Positions 1-11,439 of a stretch of 64,000 bases of DNA are shown here, one piece after another (position 1 is the first letter of the stretch; each line of letters starts with the position of its first letter). The stretch spans positions 1,792,107 through 1,856,106 of the forward strand of contig OY365808.1 in assembly GCA_959347315.1 (NCBI GenBank). The letters run 5' to 3'. A program made the translations under genes and the position numbers. The DNA comes from Bimastos eiseni. Its lineage: Eukaryota > Annelida > Clitellata > Crassiclitellata > Lumbricidae. The notes below the pieces were generated by a model, which worked only from the letters and a program-made list of their open reading frames with translations, did no database searches and had not been told where the DNA came from.

Positions 1-484
1 AGGAAGCTGAAAGAAGTCACCAGCGGTAGGCACACGCATACGCGTGGAACTAAGAACAGATTCGGGTCGATAGCTGACAGATATCATTGATGTTCAGAGA
101 CCCTGGGCCAAGTTGCTTTGATGGGGTAGAGCGACAACCTATTGATCAATCACGCATCTCGAAATCAATTATTATCGATTTTGGATCGGAATAAATTAGA
201 GATAAACATAAGTGTTTGCAAGTATTTCTCACTTATTCATATAAACTGCTTATTATATTGTGCATATAATTCAGCATTATGTTTCACAATTCACTTTGCG
301 GGTTACTAAAAAAGTATTGTTCTGGCTTATTGCAACTTACGAATGAATCTTAGTCTCACGCATAAAGTCTTCATTATAATGACGCTCAGAACACCTTAAA
401 CGTCGGAATAATAATAATTTTTCTAACAAAAGGAGCAACGCGCCGAGAAGGGATGAAAATGATGCTAATATATATTCACTAATG

Positions 485-515
<31 letters not shown>

Positions 516-589
516 CTTTGCCATAACACAACAATGTAATACAACGGAACACTTAACAAACTAAGTCTTGCACCAGAAGACGTTTCGCA
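1..589. other. Unassigned non-coding stretch with a TA microsatellite
   Basis: I see no coding exon or recognisable element here. A (TA)n run of about 30 bp lies near 488-515. Open frames across it are short and low-complexity. Confidence 0.5.
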
Positions 590-1300
590 ACAAATCGAGG
601 TTTTTGGAACTTGGAGTGAGAATATTGCGTGACCATAGCTTATGACAACACATGCCGTTTGCCGTCGACAGGAATTTGCTAGGAAAATTACAGCACATAA
701 AGCCGAACGGGATTCAAGTATTTTAGATTGCTACATGCAGTAAAATGTGTCTAAAACCGACGGCTTGCGTTTTTTGGCCAACCCTTAACCAGGGCATTAT
801 TTCGTCCCAACATCCAATATATATAATTCCTTTTCTTGCTAGCCGAAAACCTAGCCGTGGATCATTTTTTCTGGAATGAGATTGGCTCGCCAAGTAATCG
901 TGGCATTTCAAGTGATTGTAAATTCTTTTAGACATCCTGATCGTAAAGCGGAATTTATTTCACTCAAACAATGAGATCATTGAGTTGTTTTCAATGAATA
1001 CCTTCTGAAAATGCATATTTATATAATACAAATAATGAGCTGCAAACAACCCTGCCACTTACTCACCTTTGGTCAAGCCAGCCTTAAGCTTAGAGAAAGG
1101 AGGAGGGAGATGCCAATCATCATTGCTGTGACACAACCTTGGGAAACAGTAACTAATCAACAATGTAGCTGCATTAAAGAGCTTGTAAAATTTCTGTCGA
1201 TATTTTACGGTCAATGTAGTCAAAAGATGTTGTTTAATCTGGACCCATTTATTAACGCCTTAAATAAAATTGCAAATTCTTACAATCTTGCACGGAAAAG
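590..1300. repeat. Fragment of the composite repeat family (copy C)
   Basis: Around 630-690 the text GCCGTCGACAGGAATTTGCT closely matches 18929-18949 in the larger copy at 18.9 kb. Around 1170-1255 (AAAGAGCTTGTAA, then GTCAAAAGATG, then AATCTGGACCCAT) matches 20325-20410. Order and orientation agree with that copy, so this looks like an older, shortened relative. No protein is encoded. Confidence 0.55.
1060..1170 (+). repeat. SINE-like short repeat, plus orientation
   Basis: Degenerate copy of a short interspersed unit with core GCCAGTCCCAAGCCTGGATA, then AAAGGAGGAGGGCGACGC, then TAATGATCTTTGTTATCACA, ending near GTGTCGTTAAACTGCAAC. Here the AGAAAGGAGGAGGGAGATGCC part and the following GTGACACAAC are visible. 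Cleaner copies lie at 20210-20315 and 36095-36175. Confidence 0.6.
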
Positions 1301-1499
1301 ACGGCGCATTTTGGCGCCGATTTAAAGTGCAGAATCTTTCTCAATCACCATTTGAATTTGAGTGAACGATGAAATACTGTGAATACTATACGACTCCGGG
1401 TTGACATAAGACTGCTTTTTACGATCTTTTGGTACATTTCGCTCTGAAATTCGTCTTTCCAACATTAGTTCATCACGGAACACATTCAGCAATCGATCA

Positions 1500-1605
1500 G
1501 TCTGTTGTTGCAGTTTAGCGACACTGTGTGATAATTAGGACCATTAGCGTTGCCCTCCTCCTTTATCCAGGCTTGGGACTGGCACTGGACGAGAGTACTG
1601 CTAGT
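1500..1605 (-). repeat. SINE-like short repeat, minus orientation
   Basis: Reads GTTGCAGTTTAGCGACACTG, then GACCATTAGCGTTGCCCTCC, then TTTATCCAGGCTTGGGACTG, which is the reverse complement of the plus-oriented unit. About 100 bp upstream (1400-1480, ACATAAGAC to TTTCCAACATTAG) it shares flank with 5760-5830, so 1370-1640 and 5720-6030 are relatives beyond the short repeat itself. Confidence 0.7.
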
Positions 1606-1777
1606 GGTGGAGTTAAAACGTAACTGAAGTATTTATGACAATCTTGACAAGCAAGAAAAAGATGCAAAAAAAGAAATTTAAACACACAAGAAATACAAGC
1701 ATTTGCTTCAACACCTGTAAAACATTTACTACTGATCCTATATCTATACATATAAGCAGGAGTGACAGATAATTTAT

Positions 1778-4624
1778 AAAAGAAATCAACATAGGAATAA
1801 AATGAAGAAAACTAAGGAGCTTGGAGATTATCTGGAATATAAAAAACAAGAAGCCATTGTTAAACAAACAATTAAATCAGAAGCTAAATCTAGTTGGCAG
1901 GATTACTGTACTGGGTTAACAGATCAAACAAAATTGGGTTCTGTATGGAATTGGGCGAGGAGAATGAATGGTGTAGAAAGTTATTCATCTATTCCAACAC
2001 TCAAAAGTAATGGTTATTTAGCAGAATCTAACATAGATAAAGCAAATTTATTAGCTCAAACTTATGCTAGGACCAGTGATTCACAAAATTATAATGAGAA
2101 ATTTCTAAATTACATTAAGGATAATCAATTACATAATAATTTAATTAATGTAGATGACTGTAATGATGAAATGAATTATTCAATGAATGAATTATTTAAT
2201 ATTAATGAATTGAAACAAGCAATTGTATCTGTTAAGAATAATAAGTCACCAGGTGAGGATAGAATCCCTTATGAATTATTTAAATATCTTCATAAAGATG
2301 CTATGATAGTTTTATTGACATTTTTTAATGAAATTTGGATTCAGGGAATTTTTCCAAATGATTGGCATCATGCTATTATTTTGCCTTTGTTAAAACCAAG
2401 TAAAAATGCAGAAATTCCGGATTCATACAGGCCAATTTCTTTGACAGCTACTATGTGTAAAATAATGGAAAAAATGGTAACTAATAGACTGCAATGGTAT
2501 TTAGAAAAAAATTCTCTCATTACTAAAAACCAATCAGGTTTCCGTAAATATAGAAGTACCATGGATCAGATTTTGAAACTACAAGACACAATATTAAAGA
2601 AATTAAAGAATAAGGAACATGTACTAGCAGTATTCATTGATTTTGAAAGGGCTTTTGATATGCTGCATGTGCCAACTCTTATAAAAAAATTAAAAAAATT
2701 AGGTATTACAGGCAATATAACTACATGGATAGAGAAATTTCTATCTGAAAGAACATTTCAAGTAAAGGTTGGTGCTGAAATGTCTACTAAATTTAAGCAA
2801 CAAAATGGAACACCTCAAGGTTCAATAATTTCTCCTTTATTATTTCTGATTATGATTAATGACATTCCATCAGGACCAAAGGGAATTGATATGTCCCTTT
2901 TTGCAGATGACAGTGCTGTTTATTTAGGCCATAGGAATGTAAAAATACTGGAAACTAAAATACAACAATCAATTAATTCAATAATTAACTGATGTAATGA
3001 AAATGGCTTCAAAATTTCAATAAATAAAACAGTTGCAGTTTTATTCACTAATAGTATAAGTACACCCAATATAAGTATCAAAGTTGATCAACAAAACATT
3101 AAAATGGAAAATAAAGCTAAATTCTTAGGTGTAATTTTTGATAAGACATTAAGTTGGAGACCTCATATAGATTATATCATAGAGAAGTGTAAAAAAAGAT
3201 TAAACCTTATGAGAGCACTCTCAGGATATCATTGGGGTGCTTCAAAGAAATCTTTATTAGCTATATATAGAGCTCTAATTAGATCAATTTTAGATTATGG
3301 GGATGTAGCATATTCATCAGCTTCAAAATCAATATTAAATAAACTTAATACAATTCAAAATGAGGCTTTAAGATTATGTTGTGGTGTACCAAAGTGCTCC
3401 TCTGCTGCAGCCTTGCAAAATGAATGTGGGGAATTACCTTTAAATCTAAGAAGATTAAATAACTCTATTAAAATGGAAATTAAAATAATTGGTAATAAAA
3501 ATCATCCATGTACATCCACTTCTAAATTACATTGGACAGACATCTATAAAACACCTCAGAATAAAAATAATTCTATTTTTATTCGTACTCAAGAATTCAT
3601 TTCATCTATTATAAATACATCATTTATTGGTCCTACCTTCCCTTCATGTCCTCCTTGGAATAATCAGCAAATTGAAATAGATATGAGTCTCAATGATCAG
3701 ATTAATAAAAAGACTACTAATCCAGAATTCATGAAATTAGCTGCTCAGGAAATAGTATTGAAATATAATAATGACATTCATATTTATACAGATGGTTCAA
3801 AGATAGATGATTTAGTAGCTGCTGAATTTATAATTCCAAGTTTGGATATTATAAGAAAATTCAAATTATGTGATTATTCTAGTATTTTTGCTGCTGAACT
3901 AACTGCAATAAAAGAAGCAATTTTGTGGATTATTAATGATAAGGATTATAATAATTGTAATTTTGTCATTTTCTCGGATTCTTTAAGTGTATTGTCTTCT
4001 ATTCAGAGGAACAGGTGTAATTCTAGACCAACTTTATTTAATGAATTATTAATTGAATTAAATAAATTAACTTTACATAGAGTAAAATTGGCATGGATAC
4101 CTGGTCATGTAGGTCTAAAAGGTAACGAAATGGCTGATAAAATGGCCAAACAAGCATTACATATTGATTCTATAACTTCTACAGATTATATAGAACAGGA
4201 GGAAATATACCCATTGATTAAAACATATATAATCAATAAATGGCAATTGCAATATACTAATGATGATAACGGAAATTTTTATAAAAATATATGCCCAATT
4301 GTTTCCACTGATATTAAGTTAATAGATCCATGTAGACAAAAAGAGGTTCAAATTAGTCGTTTAAGATTAAGAGTTGCCCTTACTAATAAAAGATTATTTC
4401 TAATGAGAAGGCATCCCAATGGATTGTGTGACTTATGTAAGACTACAGACAGTATCGCACATCTATTAATGGAGTGTAAGAAAGAAAATATAGCCTCTAT
4501 GTTGAAGGATCAATGTAGCATTTATAAATTGGAATTTAATGTGAAAAATTTACTTGATGTAGGATGTATACAAAGTGTCATTTATAGACTTATTAAAACA
4601 ATAAATAAAGGAATTATACTCTAA
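1778..4624 (+). pseudogene. LINE ORF2 remnant: reverse transcriptase, RNase H and zinc knuckle
   Basis: One continuous frame of about 949 codons interrupted only by TGA at 2990-2992. The related copy at 12 kb has tryptophan at this place, so TGG to TGA is likely. Reverse transcriptase motifs in order: PDSYRPISL near 2425, the motif A block IDFERAFD near 2635-2660, PQGS at 2813-2824 and catalytic FADD at 2900-2911, then FLGVIFD near 3122. RNase H follows with all acidic residues: YTDGSK near 3786, AAELTAIKEA near 3890, FSDSL near 3972 and IPGHVGLKGNEMAD near 4096-4137. A CX2CX7HX4C knuckle lies near 4426-4476. The protein would copy and reintegrate its own RNA. The 5' endonuclease is absent, so this copy is not autonomous. 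Confidence 0.9.
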
Positions 4625-4878
4625 TTAAATCTCTTTCATTTATATTACTATATAATTTATTGTATGTGTATATAGATGGACTAAACATATCACGTGTTTA
4701 TCAGGATGACGCATATCAATTAACTCATGTGATCTCAGTAGCATGCATACAGATTATAGTGGTTTATAGATGTATAAAAATAATAATTGTAGGTTTAATA
4801 TTATAATTCATAATATCTTATAATTATGTTATAATTAAATTACATTGTTAAATAATAATGGAATCAATAACAACACAT

Positions 4879-5009
4879 AAGGAAGAAAGAAGACAAATAG
4901 ACTAAAGAAAGAAAGAAAACAGAAAGACTAAAGAAAGAAAGAAAACAGAAAGACTAAAGAAAGAAAGAAACAGAAAGACTAAAGAAAGAAAGAAAACAGA
5001 AAGATAAAT
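4879..5009 (+). repeat. 26-bp minisatellite in the LINE 3' UTR (seed-like)
   Basis: About four to five units of AAAGACTAAAG, AAAG, AAAGAAAACAG. This is the 22-bp unit of the giant array at 39.5 kb with one extra AAAG. It is preceded by GGAATCAATAACAACACA, as at 14335 and 39456. Confidence 0.9.
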
Positions 5010-5126
5010 GATTAAAACTATATACGAAATTGAACTGATATGTAACAAATTTTAAAGACGTCAACGGCCTGTGTTGCTATAGGATGTCGTTAAACTGTTG
5101 AATAAATAATAGTGACAGATAGTTTA

Positions 5127-5880
5127 CACAAATCTACTTATGTGCAGAACAATGAACATTAGTTTAAAGTTCAGACAGTTATGATTATATCCTTTGGACG
5201 CTATGAATTTATTATCACTGTACTGTATAGGCCTGTGTTTCAAATTGCCGTCAACGACCATTGATGTCATACTACGTCGTTAAACTGTGGAATAATAATA
5301 AAGAGATAGTTCAGCTGCTCGTAATCGAATGACAGTACTGCACCATGCAAATGGAGTGCAAGGAAAAGTGCATGACACACGTAATGAGTGTAAGCTTAGA
5401 AAACTAAACCACTACCGCACCTGTGATAATGCCATTTAGAAGCATGGTGATTGGAGGAGGTCAATGCTAATCACCTTATTATGAGACAGCGTCGTTAAAC
5501 AGGAACTTACCAGCCTATTAGCCTGTTAAAGGTCATATAATTTCCGGCGACGTTGCCATCAGACGTCATTAATCTCTGGACTAATTCATTCAGAGCCTTT
5601 ACAAATTGCAAGTTCGTATATCACAGATATCAAGTGACTTTATCGGTTCATAGTGCAATCTGTAACCCGTAAATGACGACATATCTTTGGGACCTTTTTG
5701 TATATGTAGCTTAGGATTTTCCACCATCAGTTGACTGTAAATAAACGCGGAGCAAGGGTAGACATAAGACAATTCTCTACATCTTGAGATATTTGGTACA
5801 TTTTGGATTGCGTCTTTCCAACATCAGACATCAATATCTCTCGTTTTTAGTTCTCACAGAGAAAACTCAGCATCTGGTGG
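5127..5880. other. Intergenic repeat debris after LINE copy 1
   Basis: No coding exon seen. At 5240-5295 (GCCGTCAACGACCATTGATG, then ACGTCGTTAAACTGTGGA) and 5545-5580 there are further copies of the LINE 3'-terminal module. Around 5445-5515 (GGAGGAGGTCAATGCTAATC, then AGCGTCGTTAAACAGGAAC) is a degenerate plus-oriented SINE-like unit. Confidence 0.55.
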
Positions 5881-5884
5881 TGGT

Positions 5885-5985
5885 TGTTGCAGTTTAACGA
5901 CACTGTGTGATAGCATAGACCATTAGCGTCGCCCACCCCCTTTATCTAGGCTTTGGACTGGCACTGGCCGAGTGTCACCATCGTT
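5885..5985 (-). repeat. SINE-like short repeat, minus orientation
   Basis: GTTGCAGTTTAACGACACTG, then GACCATTAGCGTCGCCCACC, then TTTATCTAGGCTTTGGACTG: a well-preserved reverse-complement copy. It forms the left flank of composite copy A. Confidence 0.75.
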
Positions 5986-6579
5986 TGAACGAATTTAAAG
6001 TATTTATATCAATCTTGAACGGAGAGTAAAAGGTGTCTAAGCTCGACTGCTTGCACGAAATGACTTCACCCTACACTGGGGTGTGAATTCTCGAAAATTC
6101 CGCTTCCTTCGAAACTAAAATTTTCGGCTTATGCATCAATGAGCTAATGGCTATCTATATCTTGCATATAATTGTGTCATCATTTGAGAGTATTTTAAAG
6201 GTATATAAGACAAGGCTTGTATATTCCTGGGATTTCAATCGACGGATCTTAGAAAAAGGAGCGTCGGACCCATAGACGGAGCATTGTAGCGTGTCCTCTT
6301 AATGTAGAAATCAGGGCAGACAAGACTTTAGGTTCAAATAGGTTGTAGATTCGTTCGATGTCTGCTTCTATAGTATTCCTCCAACCAATTGAACATTACA
6401 TTAAGAATACAGCATTTACTAATGTCATCGCTTCCAAATTTCTGAGACAAATATCCCCCAAACTTGCGTATGCACGATATTGTCTTAGTGCATGTATAAT
6501 TCCATAATTGCTCAAATTGCCATTTCTTTGGAACCAGAAAATATGCATGAGAATGTACCTGCATGTATGTATACAGCAT

Positions 6580-7875
6580 GTATGCATCTGTATGCTCCTT
6601 TCTACATCCAATGAGTTCTTTCCGATTGCAGTCAAGGCATAAGTCTCCAACATTAGTATGTTTGATACGTGGCTGTCGATATGTGACACATATAGAAATG
6701 TTTGCAATTGATTTAAGGCTGTGTAAAAAGACACCCGTATTTATTGCGACATATCTTTTATAAATAAGTTTAAATTCATTTTGTAGTATGAGATAAAACA
6801 CCCATTGTGATGGTAAAATTCTGATTTCTACAGTATTGTTGGTCAAATAAGCCCATATCAGAAGCGCTGCGGCGCATCAGATAGGTTTATCTATGGATTA
6901 TGAAGATCCGAGTCGAGTATCCACAGAGACCACTGCGCATAGCGAAAACAGGTGTAGTTGACCGTTTCAATACACTGGGTTTAAAGTCCTATATTTATAT
7001 TACTATTGCATTCCTTGATTAATTTGATTACGATAATTTATATAGCTCCTCTTCAATGCTACTATGCTCAGAAGTGCTCCCTACCCAGGCACAGATGCGA
7101 AGTACAATTTTAAGGCGTGTTTGGAACTAACTTTTCAACCTCTTAAATCGTATATTTTCAGAAGTCATGCTCTGAAGGAAGGCAACAGGAGTGTTCATAT
7201 CCGTCACCTGTATTGATGATAAGTGGTCTGCCCGTAGGCAGGTCCATTGGCTTATTCCACCCGGGGATGAGATGAATGAGGCGGTTTCGCGTTGCCTTCC
7301 TCACAGACAATTATGGGTGAGCAACTTGTCACGCAGTGATTCGGGGTGGGTTCGAACCTGCGATCCTCCGAACGCAAGGCACCAACCATCCCACAACTCC
7401 ACCGCGCCCCATCTGTATTGTATTGTATTTGTTCAATAATTATGAAGAGTTTCTCACGGCATAATCACCTCAGATGCGATCCGAGTGTTCGTTACTCTTC
7501 GAGAAAAGGAAGATGAGTGAAGCCAAGAGGAGGCGCAAAACATGGGGCGAGTTCCCTTCAAAACAGAGTCTTACTATAATAATGTCGTCATTGTGCAATG
7601 AATTTGTAGTTGAGATCTGTAGCTAAGTAACCAGTTGTATCAGCTACAAAACCGGTCTCTGGCGCACATAATCCCCATTTGCATTATATAAATTAACTTG
7701 CCAAAATAATTAAATTTTCTGTAGACATCATCGCAAGTTCTGAAAGATAAGGGAAAGTAAAGTGTCGGACCTTTATTAAAACCAATATTTTGTTACAACA
7801 CCTTTAAAATGTGTTCACCGGTATTACATAAACGTCGAATGCGGATGATTGTTAGTTCGCTTTGATTGACCTAAG
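6580..7875. repeat. Composite repeat copy A (homologue of 18.9-20.2 kb)
   Basis: Successive blocks match copy B in order: GACACCCGTATTTA (6729) with AACACCCGTATTTA (19011); ATACACTGGGTTT (6970) with ATACACTGAGTTT (19260); TTTATATAGCTCCTCTTCAA (7036) with 19330; CTCTGAAGGAAGGCA (7169) with 19662; a long match GTGAGTGAAGCCAAGAGGAG (7515) with 19796; ACACCTTTAA near 7799 with 20090. A tRNA-type SINE (7216-7411) and LINE copy 2 are inserted here and absent from copy B. No coding potential beyond a decayed CR1-type tail around 7020-7110. Confidence 0.8.
7216..7411 (-). mobile_element. tRNA-derived SINE
   Basis: Read on the minus strand it begins GGGGCGCGGTGGAGTTGTGG and contains a perfect pol III B box, GGTTCGAACC (7349-7358). 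The A-box region is degenerate. Candidate target duplication: ACCTGTATTG (7206-7215) against ATCTGTATTG just past 7410. The sequence is absent at the equivalent position in copy B, which supports an insertion. Confidence 0.75.
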
Positions 7876-7883
7876 CAATCAGT

Positions 7884-9490
7884 TGCAGTTTTATTCCCTA
7901 ATAGCATACATTCACCCAATATAAATATTAAAGTTGATCAACAAACCATAAAAATGGAAGATAAAGCTAAATTCGTAGGTGTAATTTTTTATAAGATATT
8001 AAGTTGGAGACCTCATGTAGATTATATAATAGGGAAATGTAAGACGGGATTAAATCTTATGAGAGCACTATCAAGATATCATTGGGGTGCTTCAAAGAAA
8101 TCTTTATTGGATATGTTTAGAGTTCTAATTAGATCAATTATAGACTCTGGAGATGTTGCATATTCATCAGCTTCAAAAACAATATTAAATAAATACAATA
8201 CAATCAATACAATCCAAACTGAGGCTTTAAGATTATGTCGTGGTGTACCAAAGTGCTCCTCTGCTGCAGCCTTACAAAATGAATGTGAGGAATTACCTTT
8301 AAATCTAAGAAGATTAAATAACTCTATTAAAATGGAAATTAAAATAATTGGTAATAAAAATCATCCATGCACATCCACTACTAAATTACATTGGACAGAC
8401 ATCTATAAAACACCTCAGAATAAAAACAGCTCTGTAGCTCTATTTTTATTCGTACTCAGGAATTCATTTCATCTATCACAAATACATCATTCATTGGACC
8501 TGCGTTCTCTTCATGCCCTCCTTGGAATAATCAGCAAATTGAAATAGATATGAGTCTCAATGAACAGATTAATAAAAAGACTACTAGTCCAGAATTCATG
8601 AAATTAGCCGCTCAGGAACTAGTATTGAAATATAATACTGAAATTCACATTTATACAGATGGTTCTAAAATAGATGATTTAGTAGCTGCTGAATTTATAA
8701 TTCCAAGTTTGGATATTATAAGAAAATTCAAATTATGTGATTATTCTAGTATTTTTGCTGCTGAACTAACTGCAATAAAAGAAGCAATTTTGTGGATTAT
8801 TAATTAAAGGTTTATAATAGTTGTAATTCTGTCATTTTCTCGGATTCTTTAAGTGTACTAGCTTCTATTAAAACGAATAGGTGTAATTCTAGACCAACTT
8901 TATTTAATGAGTTATTAATAGAATTAAATAAATTAACATTACATAGAGTAAAATTGGCATGGATACCTGGTCATGTAGGTCTAAAAGGTAATGAAATGGC
9001 TGATAATATGGCCACACAAGCATTGCATATTGATTCTATAACTTCTAGAGATTATATAGAGCAAGAGGAAATATACCCATTGATTAAAACATATATAATC
9101 AATAAATGGCAATTGCAATATATTAATGATGATAACGGAAATTTTTATAAAAATATATGCCCAATTGTTTCCACTGATATTAAGTTAATAGATCCATGTA
9201 GACAAAAAGAGGTTCAAATTAGTCGTTTAAGATTAAGAGTTGCCCTTACTAATAAAAGATTATTTCTAATGAGAAGGCATCCCAATGGAGTGTGTGACTT
9301 ATGTAAGACCACAGACAGCATTGAACATCTACTAATGGAGTGTAAGCAAGAAAATATAGCCTCTACGTTGTAGGATCAATGTAGCATTTATAAACTAGAA
9401 TTTAACGTAAAAAATTTACTTGATGTAGGATGTATACAAAGTATCATTTATAGACTTATTAAAACAATAAATAAAGGGATAATACTGTAA
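7884..9490 (+). pseudogene. LINE copy 2 ORF2 fragment (end of RT, RNase H, zinc knuckle)
   Basis: Begins at the FLGVIFD-equivalent region (FVGVIFYK near 7972) and runs to the C terminus. Breaks relative to copy 1: an in-frame insertion around 8195-8210 (ACAATCAAT duplicated), an 8-bp insertion near 8433 (GTAGCTCT) that shifts the frame, a stop at 8805-8807 next to a small deletion, and TTGTAGGAT (stop at 9371) where copy 1 has TTGAAGGAT. RNase H blocks are still readable: YTDGSKIDD near 8653, AAELTAIKEA near 8758 and IPGHVGLKGNEMAD near 8960. Non-functional. Confidence 0.88.
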
Positions 9491-9539
9491 TTAAATCTCT
9501 TTCATTTATATTACTATATAATTTATTGTATGTGTATTT

Positions 9540-9900
9540 AGATGGACTAGACACAACACGGGTTTATCTGGCTGACGCATACTAATTAGCTCACGTGATC
9601 TCAATAGCATGACTATCGATCATAGTGATATATAGGTGAATAAAAATAATAATTACAGGTTTAATATTATAATTCATAATAGCTTATAATTACATCATAA
9701 TTAAATTGCATTGTTGAACAATAATTAATAGACTTAATTAAATAATTAATTAGTGTTTGTAGATCTATAGATATCATAATGTAACTTACCTGCGAATTCA
9801 GAAGGGGTAAACGCACCACGTGTTTATCAGGCTTATACATATTAATTGACTCACGTGACCTCAGTAATATGATCGCTGATTATTGCGTTATATTAACTTA
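9540..9900 (+). repeat. Duplicated segment in the LINE copy 2 3' UTR
   Basis: Two diverged tandem copies of a block present once in copy 1 (4680-4770). The first, about 9540-9650, contains GGGTTTATCTGGCTGACGCA and CTCACGTGATCTCAATAGCA. The second, about 9810-9895, contains CACGTGTTTATCAGGCTTAT and CTCACGTGACCTCAGTAATA. Both include CACGTG-type palindromes. Confidence 0.75.
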
Positions 9901-10309
9901 TATGATCAGTAATCAAATGATTACTTATAATAATTAAAGATAATAATAGAATACAATTATTTGTTTTATTGTCAAATGATTGTTAATAATTGGTATTAAA
10001 TCAAAAAGAAAAAGATAAAAAGAAAGATAAAAAATAAAGAAAACAGAAAAACTGAAAAAAGTGATAAAAATTTAAGTAGAAAAATATACAAAATCAATCA
10101 GAAGAGCCGATTGGCCAATATTAATTACATAAATATTGTAAAGACGTCAACGGCCATTGTTGCCATACGACGTCGTTAAACCTCTGTGAATTGATTGATT
10201 ATTAGTCCCATCGACATCCGAAAATTTGCTAGTAGTCGCTACTCAACCGCTTACGCTCATAATAAGTAAGCTTATATGATTACATTATTTTGCTCTCATA
10301 ATTTCCGTT

Positions 10310-10415
10310 ACTGCTTGCAACTTGGCAGTGTCAGTCCCTATACAACTACTACAAGAAGGGCGACGCTGAAAAGTCCATGTTATCACGCATTGTTGCTAAA
10401 CTGAAGCTTTAAACT
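10310..10415 (+). repeat. SINE-like short repeat, plus orientation
   Basis: GGCAGTGTCAGTCCC, then AAGAAGGGCGACGCTGAAAA, then TTATCACGCATTGTTGCTAA. Its position corresponds to the unit at 20210-20315 in copy B, so it is part of the shared composite and not an independent insertion. Confidence 0.65.
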
Positions 10416-10774
10416 CATAGTTTGCTATGAGCGAAAAGTTCCTTCAAATTTGCCAGTACGATTACATTTGCGACGAAACTGAGTTAAGTGACTTATTATT
10501 TTGCTGTGGATTCCTTGGATACAAAGTACTTGATCAATTCATTCATCTGGTTAGCAGTTACCAACCATGAAATGGTAGCTACCTAGGTTTTCTTGGCTTC
10601 GGCATATGAAGACTGATAAGTGTAGCCTACAAAAGTGCATTTATCACAGTTGAGTGGAACAGAGGCGCAATGGAAGTCAATGTATTTATCGAAACGAAGT
10701 CCTGCCTATGCGAGGATTTGAATTAAATTGCTACTATATAAAAGTAAATTCTTATTATTATCACTCATAGAATT
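10416..10774. other. Unassigned non-coding stretch
   Basis: No repeat, exon or element recognised by eye. Confidence 0.4.
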
Positions 10775-11067
10775 CAGAGGTGTAACAAGAGGGAACAGAG
10801 GGGCACCGGCCCCCAGTTTCCAAACTGGTGGGCAAAGCTTCCACCAGTTTTAGTGCTCTGCCCCATCTATCATTTCCAAATAATTTCCTCCCAAATCAGT
10901 TCTTTTTTATGTTCTTCAATAGCTTTTTAAGATGACTTCTGTTAAGATAATTTGTGCCCCCCATTTTCCGGGGGGGGGGGGAATTTTAAAAAGTGGGAGG
11001 GCAACAGATTTACCTAATTTAGAAATTATGCCCTCTCCCCACTTTTTAAAACCTTGTTATACCTCTG
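10775..11067. mobile_element. hAT-like MITE (non-autonomous DNA transposon)
   Basis: Terminal inverted repeats CAGAGGTGTAACAAG and CTTGTTATACCTCTG. The flanking 8-mers ATAGAATT and GTAGTATT match at 6 of 8 positions, consistent with a decayed 8-bp hAT target duplication. The 293-bp interior has a poly(G) run (10970-10981) and no ORF. TIRs beginning CAG and 8-bp duplications are known hAT characters; the assignment is inferred from them. Confidence 0.7.
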
Positions 11068-11439
11068 GTAGTATTGGACGTAGAGAGCGCGCATACACAT
11101 GAAGGTGGGTTCTCGTGAGAAATAGCGGTCATAAAGAAATGAAAATTTCGTGAAATCACGCCCTATGCATGATGCAAAGTCATGACGCTAGCAGCAAGTT
11201 TAAACACCTTAAATTTGCTCTAGTAGATTTATATAAATAAGCTGCATTATCCTTTGAATTTACCATACCTAGAAACGTCTATTGCATTTTAATAACGCCT
11301 ACCATGTCAAAGATGCATAGTTCAATTTCTGAAAAACAATCCTCTATTTTTGACCTGTAGCCAAAAATTTTCTAAGTTTAGGAAATGAATAAAAAGAAGA
11401 TCTGGCAAAAGTGATAAGAAGACTGAAGAGATAAAGCGA

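Larger units (their letters stand above)
1777..5110 (+). mobile_element. 5'-truncated RNase H-bearing LINE, copy 1
   Basis: A non-LTR retrotransposon of I-superfamily type (reverse transcriptase followed by RNase H). AGTGACAGATAATTTA at 1761-1776 recurs as AGTGACAGATAGTTTA at 5111-5126, a 16-bp target-site duplication with one mismatch. Recognisable coding homology begins directly inside the left duplication, so both ends are well supported. The endonuclease half is missing, as expected for 5' truncation during target-primed reverse transcription. The 3' UTR (4625-5110) holds a short A/G-rich minisatellite, a terminal module (GACGTCAACGGCCTGTGTTG then GGATGTCGTTAAACTG) and a non-poly(A) tail ending AATAAATAAT. 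Confidence 0.88.
7875..10198 (+). mobile_element. 5'-truncated RNase H LINE, copy 2, nested in composite copy A
   Basis: Closely related to copy 1 from the equivalent of 3034 to the 3' end. The 3' UTR has a duplicated internal segment and ends with the family terminal module (GACGTCAACGGCCATTGTTG, then CGACGTCGTTAAAC) near 10186. A candidate short target duplication is TTGATTGA (7863-7870 and 10191-10198). It is repetitive, so the exact ends are uncertain by about 10 bp. Copy B at 20.1 kb represents the empty site. Confidence 0.82.

Noticed and set aside
2990..2992. Programmed stop-codon readthrough (TGA) in the LINE ORF
   Set aside because: The related copy has tryptophan here and the element is 5'-truncated; a simple nonsense mutation explains it.
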